Position numbers and translations under genes: made by a program
Source: Nostoc sp. LPT
GTDB taxonomy: Bacteria; Cyanobacteriota; Cyanobacteriia; Cyanobacteriales; Nostocaceae
Reading direction: 5' to 3'
Assembly (NCBI RefSeq): GCF_017115165.1
Contig: NZ_JABXKF010000177.1
Span: 22,010 to 86,009 of the forward strand
Length of the DNA stretch: 64,000 bases
The notes under the pieces: model-generated
Databases searched by the model: none
Told to the model about the DNA's origin: nothing
Seen by the model: only the letters and a program-made list of their open reading frames with translations
Part shown: positions 45,032 to 52,971 of the stretch, in pieces
Layout: each line of letters begins with the position of its first letter
Position numbering within the stretch: the first letter of the stretch is position 1

Positions 45032-45520
45032 ATGGCTCAAGACGCAATTACCGCTGTCATTAACTCCGCAGACGTTCAAGGTAAATACCTGGACTCTTCT
45101 GCTTTAGAGAAGCTAAAAGTTTACTTCTCCACTGGTGAACTGCGGGTACGTGCTGCTAGCACTATCAGCGCTAACGCTGCTGCGATCGTCAAAGAAGCTG
45201 TAGCAAAATCTTTGCTATACTCTGACATCACCCGTCCCGGCGGCAACATGTACACCACTCGCCGTTATGCTGCTTGTATCCGTGATTTGGACTATTACCT
45301 CCGCTACGCCACCTACGCTTTGTTGGCTGGAGATCCTTCCATCCTAGATGAGCGTGTGCTAAATGGCTTGAAGGAAACCTACAACTCCTTGGGCGTTCCC
45401 GTCGGTGCTACCGTGCAAGCTATCCAAGCAATCAAGGAAGTAGCCGCCAGCTTGGTAGGTTCTGACGCTGGTAAGGAAGTCGGTGTTTACTTAGACTATA
45501 TCTCTTCTGGCTTAAGCTAA
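45032..45520 (+). CDS. apcB: Allophycocyanin beta subunit
   Basis: A 162-codon partner of ApcA. Cys82 in AACIRDLDYYLRYATYALLA binds phycocyanobilin. Asn72 in RPGGNMYTTRR is at the position that is gamma-N-methylated in phycobiliprotein beta chains. It is co-transcribed with apcA. Confidence 0.98.
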   Translation: MAQDAITAVINSADVQGKYLDSSALEKLKVYFSTGELRVRAASTISANAAAIVKEAVAKSLLYSDITRPGGNMYTTRRYAACIRDLDYYLRYATYALLAGDPSILDERVLNGLKETYNSLGVPVGATVQAIQAIKEVAASLVGSDAGKEVGVYLDYISSGLS

Positions 45521-45742
45521 GAAGTAGTTTGCGCTTAAGAATTTAGGTGCGGCTTTATTAAGGTCTGGAAATCAACCGTGAGTGCTAGAACGTTATATTG
45601 CTTATCTTGGTAAATTATCAGTGATGAGTGTTGGTGGTCTAGTATTGATGTTTGATTTCCAGCCTTTGAATGATTAAAAGATTTGCACTCAAGATTTTGA
45701 GATAAAAAAGTTTTCGCAAGGTATACAGGAGATTTTCAAAAT

Positions 45743-45949
45743 ATGTCCCGTTTGTTTAAAATTACTGCTCTAGTTCCCAGCCAAACCCGAATTCGTACCC
45801 AACGCGAACTGCAAAATACTTACTTCACTAAGCTAGTTCCTTATGAAAACTGGTTCCGCGAGCAGCAACGCATTCAAAAAGCAGGTGGCACAATTATCAA
45901 GGTGGAATTGGCAACTGGTAAGCAAGGCGCTAATACTGGCTTGTCGTAA
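45743..45949 (+). CDS. apcC: Phycobilisome small core linker ApcC (LC7.8)
   Basis: A 68-residue basic linker that sits in the terminal allophycocyanin trimers. The sequence SRLFKITALVPSQTRIRTQR and the ending KVELATGKQG are characteristic of the CpcD/ApcC domain. ACAGGAGA provides the ribosome binding site. A clear terminator follows, closing the apc operon. Confidence 0.97.
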   Translation: MSRLFKITALVPSQTRIRTQRELQNTYFTKLVPYENWFREQQRIQKAGGTIIKVELATGKQGANTGLS

Positions 45950-45985
45950 TTCTGTAAATAGAATATTATTTTAGGGAATTGGATA

Positions 45986-46010
45986 AGAGGTCGAGTAAGA
46001 CCTCTTTTTT
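45986..46010 (+). terminator. Intrinsic terminator of the apc operon
   Basis: AGAGGTC and GACCTCT form a 7-base-pair stem with a 6-base loop, running directly into a T tract. Confidence 0.88.
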
Positions 46011-46030
46011 ATGGCTGAGATTTTTGCAAA

Positions 46031-46786
46031 TCAAAAGTTAAACATATTTAAAAGGCGATAACCTCGAGTGTAAAGTGGAACTGGAGCGTCAGGATTCTGT
46101 CTATTCTTAGCCTGTTCAACAGTTTCATCAAACACAATTAGCGTTTCTTTCCCAACTTTCAGCCAGTCTTGATAGGGCACGCTCATATCTTCTTCAATAC
46201 CACCAATATTAGGTGCGACCATTGCCCGGTAAGCTTCATTAAATTTTCTGCGGAACCGGAAATCTACTGAAATTCTTAGACCTTCAGCTTTCCTTCTTAC
46301 TGTCTGATGCAATCCACGGGCATCATTAAAGTACATTGTGCCGTGTTGTAGTTGTGCTTCTGTGTAGGAGACAACCATCGGAATATCTCGACCTTCATCG
46401 AAGTCTGACATTACTTGCATAGACTGTAATTCCATTTGGCGGGGCATTTCACCTGCTTCGATGGTGATATTATCGATGTCGCCAAATAATGGCAGAACCA
46501 CTACAGTTGCATCAGCAGCAACACCTGCCCAGACATCACTGTGACACTTTGAGCTAGCGAAGGGCAAACCCAACTTCTTGGCGTCAGTCTGGCCGTAGAC
46601 CATGCGGAGATTTACTGGTAAATCCACTGCATCAATCAGGTCATTTGCTCCTAGTTGGTAGAAAGCCTCTGCAACGCTTTTTTGAAAGAGGTTAAATGCC
46701 AAAATGTGTTCTCGCTTAGGCATTAAAAGACCAGTGCCGGTGTAGTTAGGCAAAGTACTTCTTGCTTCCAGTAGTCGCTCAAGCAT
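46031..46786 (-). CDS. Putative Fe(II)/2-oxoglutarate-type oxygenase
   Basis: A 251-residue protein whose family I cannot name with certainty. It carries a pattern expected of the jelly-roll Fe(II)/2-oxoglutarate oxygenases: His82-x-Asp84 (KCHSDVW), His160 (ARGLHQT) about 75 residues later, and Arg171-x-Ser173 (LRISVDFRF) 11 residues after that. Spacing and the strand-rich context between these residues fit. It lies 45 bases downstream of a small gene on the same strand and close to the apc operon terminator. The substrate is unknown. Confidence 0.6.
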   Translation of the reverse strand: MLERLLEARSTLPNYTGTGLLMPKREHILAFNLFQKSVAEAFYQLGANDLIDAVDLPVNLRMVYGQTDAKKLGLPFASSKCHSDVWAGVAADATVVVLPLFGDIDNITIEAGEMPRQMELQSMQVMSDFDEGRDIPMVVSYTEAQLQHGTMYFNDARGLHQTVRRKAEGLRISVDFRFRRKFNEAYRAMVAPNIGGIEEDMSVPYQDWLKVGKETLIVFDETVEQAKNRQNPDAPVPLYTRGYRLLNMFNF

Positions 46787-46831
46787 TTCAGCTTCCGAAA
46801 GAATGATGGGACTATTCAGACATGCTGAAAT

Positions 46832-47077
46832 TTAACCCGCAGCAGCAACTCGTATCTGCTGGAATAACTCAGGCTTTAATGTGTGTTCAAACAGTAGTCG
46901 GTACTGTCGCCTTATAGCAATTTTATCGGCAAGCTCATCAAAAAGGCGATCGCCAAGTTCAGAAAATGCGATCGCACCTTCATATTGTAAGCGATCGCGC
47001 ACTGGTGATTCTGCTAACAGTTCTTCTAACATCATTTCTTCCAACGTTATTCTAAATCGGCTAAATAACTCATACAT
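46832..47077 (-). CDS. Small helical protein preceding the oxygenase-like gene
   Basis: An 81-residue, mostly helical, Leu/Glu/Arg-rich protein (LEEMMLEELLAESPVRDRLQ). No family is recognised. The two GCGATCGC-type sites and the position 45 bases upstream of the oxygenase-like gene suggest a real gene in a two-gene operon. It could instead be a residual 5' part of a larger gene. Confidence 0.5.
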   Translation of the reverse strand: MYELFSRFRITLEEMMLEELLAESPVRDRLQYEGAIAFSELGDRLFDELADKIAIRRQYRLLFEHTLKPELFQQIRVAAAG

Positions 47078-47197
47078 TCAAAGCCATTCCGTTTTCAAAA
47101 CGAATCTGGCTATTACAAATTAACAATATTCTTCCTAACAAGTGAACTGAAACAGCAAAGGACACAACTACGGAGTGCGCTACAAATCAAGGAGAAT

Positions 47198-48139
47198 TTG
47201 GCAGAAATTGCTGAGGCTCAGTCTAAAAAATTGGAAAAATCCCTCCGGGAGCTACAACAAACTCAAGCTCAATTAGTCCAAGCTGAGAAAATGTCTAGTC
47301 TGGGGCAGTTAGTTGCAGGAGTCGCTCACGAAATTAACAATCCTGTTAACTTTATTTACGGTAATTTGAAATATGCAAAGGATTATACGCAGTGTTTGCT
47401 GAATCTTGTGTATCTTTACCAGCAATTTTATGCCAATCCTGTGTCAGAAGTTCAAGAATACATTAAGGAGATTGAGTTAGATTTTTTACTAGATGATTTG
47501 CCCAAAATCCTAAATTCGATGGAAGTAGGAGCCGAACGGATCTCTGAAATTGTCTTGTCTTTGCGGAATTTCTCTCGTCTTGATGAAGCGGAGAAGAAAA
47601 AAGTTGATATTCACCAAGGACTGGATAGTACTTTGCTGATTTTACAAAGTCGCTTCAAGGATAGTGTTGATCGTCCTGGGATCAAAGTAGTGAAAAATTA
47701 TGGAGATTTACCTTTAGTAGATTGCTACGCTGGCCAACTCAATCAAGTATTCATGAATATTATCAGTAATGCAATCGATGCGCTTGATAACTATGATAAT
47801 AGACGCGTGATCGCAGAAATTCATGCTAATCCTAATAAAATTACAATTACTACGGAAATCATCGAAACGAACTGTGTGATCCGAATTGCCGATAATGGTT
47901 CAGGAATAACAGAAGCAGTTAAGGAACGACTGTTTGATCCATTTTTTACAACTAAGCCAGTTGGTAAGGGTACAGGATTAGGTTTATCAATTAGCTATCA
48001 GATTATAGTTGAAAAACATGGGGGAACACTACGATGTGTCTCAGAACCTGGGCAAGGAACTGAGTTCTGGATTAAAATTCCCCTATCTATGAACAAACAA
48101 GTAGTTAATTACGTAAAATCATTAAGTTTAATTAAATAA
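47198..48139 (+). CDS. Sensor histidine kinase lacking an input domain
   Basis: About 313 residues from a TTG start at 47198 (AAGGAG just before it). The frame is open further upstream without ATG, so the start is uncertain. A short coiled coil (1-32) leads to the His box GVAHEINNPVNFIYGNLKYA with His44. The ATPase domain has the N box VFMNIISNAIDAL, the G1 box RIADNGSGI, and G2 GKGTGLGLSISYQI. No receiver, PAS, GAF or membrane segment is present. The coil (QTQAQLVQAEKMSSLGQLVA) usually follows a sensor in cyanobacterial kinases, so this may be a 5'-truncated gene that remained open. Confidence 0.8.
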   Translation: MAEIAEAQSKKLEKSLRELQQTQAQLVQAEKMSSLGQLVAGVAHEINNPVNFIYGNLKYAKDYTQCLLNLVYLYQQFYANPVSEVQEYIKEIELDFLLDDLPKILNSMEVGAERISEIVLSLRNFSRLDEAEKKKVDIHQGLDSTLLILQSRFKDSVDRPGIKVVKNYGDLPLVDCYAGQLNQVFMNIISNAIDALDNYDNRRVIAEIHANPNKITITTEIIETNCVIRIADNGSGITEAVKERLFDPFFTTKPVGKGTGLGLSISYQIIVEKHGGTLRCVSEPGQGTEFWIKIPLSMNKQVVNYVKSLSLIK

Positions 48140-48380
48140 ATACTTTAACTAAATTTTCGAGCGATCGCTCTTAACTATAGCATCATTAAATTTTAAGTAT
48201 AAAATATTACCCTTATATTGCAGAGTAGAGATTGCAATTTGTCAGAAATATTGAACTAGTGGTGTATTGAAGTTAACAACTCTAAGATTTATGGTTGTAA
48301 AGCCTACTTATGAGTTATAAGTTATGATTTATGAGTTTTATTTTTAACTCCTAAATTCTAACTTTTTACCTGTACCGATC

Positions 48381-49583
48381 GTGAATCTACGCCGCCTGAT
48401 TCCAATTTTTGATAGTTCAGTCTCCAACTGGGCATTAGAAGCGCGGTTGTTGCGCTGGTTAACATTGATTTGGCTGTTCGTCGGCTTGATCATGCTATTT
48501 TCAGCATCATATCCTGTCGCTGATGCCCGTCAGAATGATGGGTTGTACTACTTTAAACGTCAACTGCTTTGGGTCTTAGTTTCCTTAATCGGATTCAATA
48601 TTATTGTTAATTCGCCGTTGCAGAAAATTTTGGGATTATCCCATTGGTTTTTGTTGCTGTTTTTGGGGTTAATTTTTGTCACACTGATCCCAGGATTGGG
48701 AAAAAAGGCTTTTGATGCAGCACGTTGGATTGCGATCGGGCCAATTCCGATTCAACCTTCAGAATTAATTAAACCCTTTTTGGTGTTGCAAAGTGCGCGG
48801 CTTTTTGGTCAGTGGGAACGAATCAGTTGGCGGGTTCGCTTGGCTTGGTTGGGTGTTTTTGGTCTGGTACTTTTAGGAATTCTTGCCCAGCCTAACTTGA
48901 GTACAACGGCACTTTGCGGCATGACTATCTGGCTAATTGCTTTAGCAGCTGGCTTACCTTACAAGTACCTGGGAGGGACAGCAATTGGTGGAGTGATGTT
49001 GGCACTACTCAGTATTAGTATTAAAGAGTATCAGCGTAAGCGGGTGATGTCATTCCTCAATCCTTGGGTGGATGCTACAGGAGATGGCTACCAGTTGGTG
49101 CAAAGTCTACTCGCTGTGGGTTCTGGTAAAACTTGGGGAGCTGGATATGGGCTTTCTCAACAAAAGCTGTTTTATTTACCAATTCAAGATACCGATTTTA
49201 TTTTTGCGATATTCGCCGAAGAGTTTGGCTTTGTTGGCAGTATGGTGTTGTTGGCACTTTTAGCTACATTTGCCACTCTCGGATTAATCGTGGCGCTGAA
49301 GGCTAAAAATATAGTACATAGATTAGTAGCGATCGGTGTGACAATTTTGATGGTAGGACAATCATTGCTCCATATCGGTGTTGCAACAGGTTCTCTACCA
49401 ACTACCGGCTTACCTTTGCCCATGTTTAGTTATGGTGGTAATTCCATGATTGCTAGCTTAATAGCTGCTGGGTTGCTGATTAGGGTAGCACGTGAGAGTC
49501 GTGAAGCTGAGGTAGTACCGTTGCGAAAACCTCTGCTTGAAAATGGGCGCAGACGCCGAGCTTTTCAGAAAAATAGGAATTGA
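48381..49583 (+). CDS. ftsW: FtsW/RodA-family peptidoglycan polymerase
   Basis: A 400-residue SEDS-family membrane protein with about ten membrane segments and a GTG start. Diagnostic motifs are IGPIPIQPSELIKPFLVLQS near residue 118, GDGYQLVQSLLAVGSGKTWG near 235 and the C-terminal GLPLPMFSYGGNSMIASLIA near 345. These motifs mark septal lipid II polymerases. It is more like FtsW than RodA by the FSYGGNS signature and the cytoplasmic tail of basic residues (GRRRRAFQKNRN). No penicillin-binding-protein partner is adjacent. Confidence 0.87.
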   Translation: MNLRRLIPIFDSSVSNWALEARLLRWLTLIWLFVGLIMLFSASYPVADARQNDGLYYFKRQLLWVLVSLIGFNIIVNSPLQKILGLSHWFLLLFLGLIFVTLIPGLGKKAFDAARWIAIGPIPIQPSELIKPFLVLQSARLFGQWERISWRVRLAWLGVFGLVLLGILAQPNLSTTALCGMTIWLIALAAGLPYKYLGGTAIGGVMLALLSISIKEYQRKRVMSFLNPWVDATGDGYQLVQSLLAVGSGKTWGAGYGLSQQKLFYLPIQDTDFIFAIFAEEFGFVGSMVLLALLATFATLGLIVALKAKNIVHRLVAIGVTILMVGQSLLHIGVATGSLPTTGLPLPMFSYGGNSMIASLIAAGLLIRVARESREAEVVPLRKPLLENGRRRRAFQKNRN

Positions 49584-49697
49584 GCGAGCAGGAAGCAGGA
49601 CGGCAACCTTGATGCTTAACTGTGGTAAGATGACGGTTGCCAGTTACTTAAGTCAAAGAATCAGCTGTGAGTAAAATCATTTTTGTGTGAATAAAAA

Positions 49698-50378
49698 ATG
49701 ACTAAATTAATACGTAATGTATATGACACTAATCTTACGGACTCCTGGGCAAGTAGACTTAGAAAGAAGCGTTTCTCTTTGTTCACATCTATATTAGACT
49801 CACTGCCCTCTGATATAAAAATACTCGATGTTGGAGGAACAGTAAGCTTTTGGGAGAATTTAGGTTTTTTGAATGAAGAAAATAAAGACGTAGAAATTAC
49901 TCTACTAAATATAAAATTTACCGAAACAAGCTCAACACATCCACAGATCAACCAAGTTGTTGGAGATGCTACAAATATGGTAAATTTTCAATCCGATGAG
50001 TTTGATATAGTCTTTTCAAATTCAGTGATTGAACATGTAGGAGATTATGATGAACAGTACCAAATGGCCACTGAAGTAATGCGAGTGGGAAAAAGATATT
50101 TTGTTCAAACACCTAATCTTTTTTTTCCGATTGAACCCCACTTTGTTTTTCCTTTATTTCAATTTCTTCCTATAAATCTTCAGATATGGCTACTAACCAA
50201 TTTTGCTCTTGGATGGTATGACAAGGTATCTGATAAACAGCTGGCTAGAAGGATAGCTAATTCAATTAAGCTGCTGAGTAAGAGAAAATTCCTGAATCTG
50301 TTCCCCGAAGCGCAACTTTATGAAGAAAAGGTTTTCGGTTTAACTAAGTCTTTTATAGTCTATGGAGAATCTCCCTAA
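49698..50378 (+). CDS. SAM-dependent methyltransferase
   Basis: A 226-residue class I methyltransferase. Motif I is SDIKILDVGGTVSFWENLGF near residue 37, with a Gly-rich loop that is atypical (GGTVS). DATNMVNFQSDEFDIVFSNS and VIEHVGDYDEQ follow near residue 95. The C-terminal half has hydrophobic and Phe-rich helices. Such enzymes in cyanobacteria are often part of polysaccharide or lipid tailoring, but the neighbours give no hint. AT-rich codon use sets it apart from ftsW. Confidence 0.8.
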   Translation: MTKLIRNVYDTNLTDSWASRLRKKRFSLFTSILDSLPSDIKILDVGGTVSFWENLGFLNEENKDVEITLLNIKFTETSSTHPQINQVVGDATNMVNFQSDEFDIVFSNSVIEHVGDYDEQYQMATEVMRVGKRYFVQTPNLFFPIEPHFVFPLFQFLPINLQIWLLTNFALGWYDKVSDKQLARRIANSIKLLSKRKFLNLFPEAQLYEEKVFGLTKSFIVYGESP

Positions 50379-50663
50379 GAGGATGTTTGAAAAGTATTTT
50401 TGGTAACATCAAAACCCTCGTAACCTAACCCCCCAGATCCCCTTCCCTACAAGGGAATGGAGGTTTAAAAGCCTCTCGACCTTTCGGGGAATGGAAGTGG
50501 CGTTTTGAGTATACTTTACAACTTTTCAAACAACCTTTAAAAGCCTACCAAAAAATCTTGGATGAAGGGAAAGTGATATAGTGGTTTCTCGATCAGATGG
50601 GTGACAAGGTGCAAAATATGAGCTTTCCCTACTTCCTATTTTCAAGACAGCCTTCGATAAACC
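50379..50663. repeat. Spacer with a second copy of the dispersed element
   Basis: The segment 50420-50510 (CCTAACCCCCCAGATCCCCT, AAAAGCCTCTCGACCTTTCG, GGGGAATGGAAGTGGCGTTT) resembles 22825-22915. GAGGATGTTTGAAAAGTA at 50380 and TTTTCAAACAACCTTT at 50522 form inverted flanks, so the element may be a small MITE-like or palindromic unit of about 160 bp. Confidence 0.6.
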
Positions 50664-52958
50664 TTACCTCAGAGGTAAGGGAGCCTTAAATGGGCTATTA
50701 TTAGGTGGAATTGGGTTAATGCTAGGTATAAGAGTAGGCTGTACTTTTTTGAGTACTGTGATTGCAAATCCTCTTTGCTGGGATTGTTGCTTACCAGATA
50801 TATCATTGACTAGCAGTCCGATTTGAGGCGGGAAGGCTTGATTGACTGGAAACTTCATTGAACCAACTGCTGGAACGTCATTGCCGTATGGTAGAAGTTT
50901 AACCTGAATATTTTCTCCCTCAACTCTCCAACTCAGAATAGCAGATGTCCCTTCATTGAGAACCAAATTTGGTTGCTCGCTACCGTTGATTTTGAAATAG
51001 ACAATCTTAAATGGTTTGGGTAATATTGGAATTTTTGATTCAGCTTTTTTAGAACTAATTTTGTCGCTTCCATTGTTAGAAACAGCTTTGATTTCAAATG
51101 CAAAATTTCCCACTTTATTTGCTATTAAAGGAATATTTTTACATTGCAGTTGTTGATTTTGTTGTGTACATAGTTTTTTAAGTTTAGGGTCTGTAATATT
51201 GCCTTGATTAAATTTGTAGGTAACTGGTTCGCTATAAGCTGTACCATCATCTGCACTGCCAGAAATTTGTACTTGTGCCAGCAGTAATGGACGTGCAATT
51301 GACCAACTTAAAAGAATATTTTGGCCTTTTGTATACTGTGGTTTATCTGCTTGAAAATTAATAATTTCGGCAATTTGTTTCTCAACTATTTCTACTTGAA
51401 TGGGCTGGGGTGGTGTTTGATTTGTTCGAGAAAATAACTGTATTCCATTTTTATAAAAGGCTTGTAACTCAAAAGTATAATTCCCTTTTGTTTTCACTCC
51501 AGTTTTAACATTGCTACAAATTAGCTCTTGTTTTTCTTGCATTTGACAAGGAGGTATTTGATTAGCGCTTCCTTTGCCCAGTGTGTCAGGAATGCCATTG
51601 CTAAAGTCATAAGTAATAGGCTGAATTGGTTGTGAACCTTTTGCCGTTAATACCAACTTTTTTAACTGTTTATAGTGGTAAATTTCCCAGTTTAAAGCTA
51701 CCTCATCACCTTCAGTAATTTGAGAGTCATTTGCACTAAAATTTTCTAATCTCAAAGGATCGGGGTTTAAAATTCGCCAAATAATAAATCCTATCCCTCC
51801 CAATAACCCCAAAATTGCCAAAATTAACAAAAGAAATTGCCACCAAGGACGAGATTTCCATACCAAAGTTCCTTGAGGCAGTGTGTTCGGTAGGGGTAAA
51901 TTTTGTTGGTCTTTGATGTTGAGTTGAAAGTTGACCGCTAGCCCTGCACCAAACCACGGTCGTCGCCACCAAGGTTTGGGTTTGACCGTCAAATTGGCGA
52001 CAGCACTTCTATTAGGTAATAATCTTACTTCAGTGGGATCAAATTTGTAAGTATATAGCTCTTCTTCATCTCGACTTTTTAAGTTTAATATCAGTTCGCG
52101 GACAATATTGCCCCGATTAGCTAGTGATAATTCGTACTTGCCAAGACTACGGCTAGCTTGTCCCAAGATGGTATTAAGTTCTATATCTAAGCGATAATTT
52201 GTCAGAATTTGGATATACACCAAATCCAGCAGTACTAAGTCTGGAGAGTTTTCTGAATATAAGCGGATTGTCGGAGAATAGCTTCCCGCAAGGGTATCCC
52301 CAGGTGGGTGAAATTTCAACAATATTTGACCTTGAGTACCAGGATTGAGTTCTAGTGCAGTCACGTCAGACACTAATCCTGGTCCCTCAAATTCAGTTGC
52401 AGGATAATTAATTGTGAACCAGTCATCGTCTAAATCTGGACAACTCAAGCGGAATCTGTCTACGAGATAAGAGCGATTGTCAACTATTACCTCCACTTGC
52501 AGAGGCTCACCAGGATTGAAAATTAACGGTTTGTTGGGGTTGGTGTTGGGTCTAATGGAAAATGTCGGGTCGTTCACCCGAATTGCGGTCTGTTCTTTTA
52601 GCAGAACTTTAATTTGGTTTGCGAAAGTTATGGGAGTATCTTGTGGATAATGTAGAGGAGAATCTACAACTAGTGTATAGTCATAGGTTCCTGGGAAAGC
52701 ATTTGCGGCGATTTGAAACTCAAATCTTACTTCGTCGCTATTTTGCCCTAGAGCTAATGCTAAACTTTCTCTAGGAGAACTAGACCAGTCGGTTAAATTT
52801 TGAAATACTTCGTCAAAAACAAAATATAAGTCAATAACCGCACTTTGATTTCCTTGATTGATTACAACAATATAGAGTTCAATGGTATCTCCTGGCATCC
52901 CAAATTGAATTCCAGGTGGGTTGATAATAACTTGCAGTGGATTGAATTTAGCTTGCAT
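50664..52958 (-). CDS. Large membrane protein with tandem Ig-like domains
   Basis: About 764 residues from the ATG at 52958 (MQAKFNPLQVIINPPGIQFG), which has AAGGAAG eight bases upstream. This start leaves a 13-base gap after the preceding gene instead of a 44-base overlap. Residues 1-370 are strand-rich domains like those of bacterial NEW3/alpha-galactosidase-associated modules (GDTIELYIVVINQGNQSAVI). One transmembrane helix follows (WWQFLLLILAILGLLGGIGF, near 395). About three Ig-like repeats with an LxWxI core lie after it (EVALNWEIYHYKQLK, NILLSWSIARP, AILSWRVEGEN). The function is unknown. It is paired with the WD40 gene. Confidence 0.75.
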   Translation of the reverse strand: MQAKFNPLQVIINPPGIQFGMPGDTIELYIVVINQGNQSAVIDLYFVFDEVFQNLTDWSSSPRESLALALGQNSDEVRFEFQIAANAFPGTYDYTLVVDSPLHYPQDTPITFANQIKVLLKEQTAIRVNDPTFSIRPNTNPNKPLIFNPGEPLQVEVIVDNRSYLVDRFRLSCPDLDDDWFTINYPATEFEGPGLVSDVTALELNPGTQGQILLKFHPPGDTLAGSYSPTIRLYSENSPDLVLLDLVYIQILTNYRLDIELNTILGQASRSLGKYELSLANRGNIVRELILNLKSRDEEELYTYKFDPTEVRLLPNRSAVANLTVKPKPWWRRPWFGAGLAVNFQLNIKDQQNLPLPNTLPQGTLVWKSRPWWQFLLLILAILGLLGGIGFIIWRILNPDPLRLENFSANDSQITEGDEVALNWEIYHYKQLKKLVLTAKGSQPIQPITYDFSNGIPDTLGKGSANQIPPCQMQEKQELICSNVKTGVKTKGNYTFELQAFYKNGIQLFSRTNQTPPQPIQVEIVEKQIAEIINFQADKPQYTKGQNILLSWSIARPLLLAQVQISGSADDGTAYSEPVTYKFNQGNITDPKLKKLCTQQNQQLQCKNIPLIANKVGNFAFEIKAVSNNGSDKISSKKAESKIPILPKPFKIVYFKINGSEQPNLVLNEGTSAILSWRVEGENIQVKLLPYGNDVPAVGSMKFPVNQAFPPQIGLLVNDISGKQQSQQRGFAITVLKKVQPTLIPSINPIPPNNSPFKAPLPLR

Positions 52959-52971
52959 ATCATCGACTTCC

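Noticed and set aside
49602..49641. Inverted repeat GGCAACC...GGTTGCC after ftsW as a terminator
   Set aside because: The loop is 26 bases and no T tract follows, so it is not a convincing intrinsic terminator.
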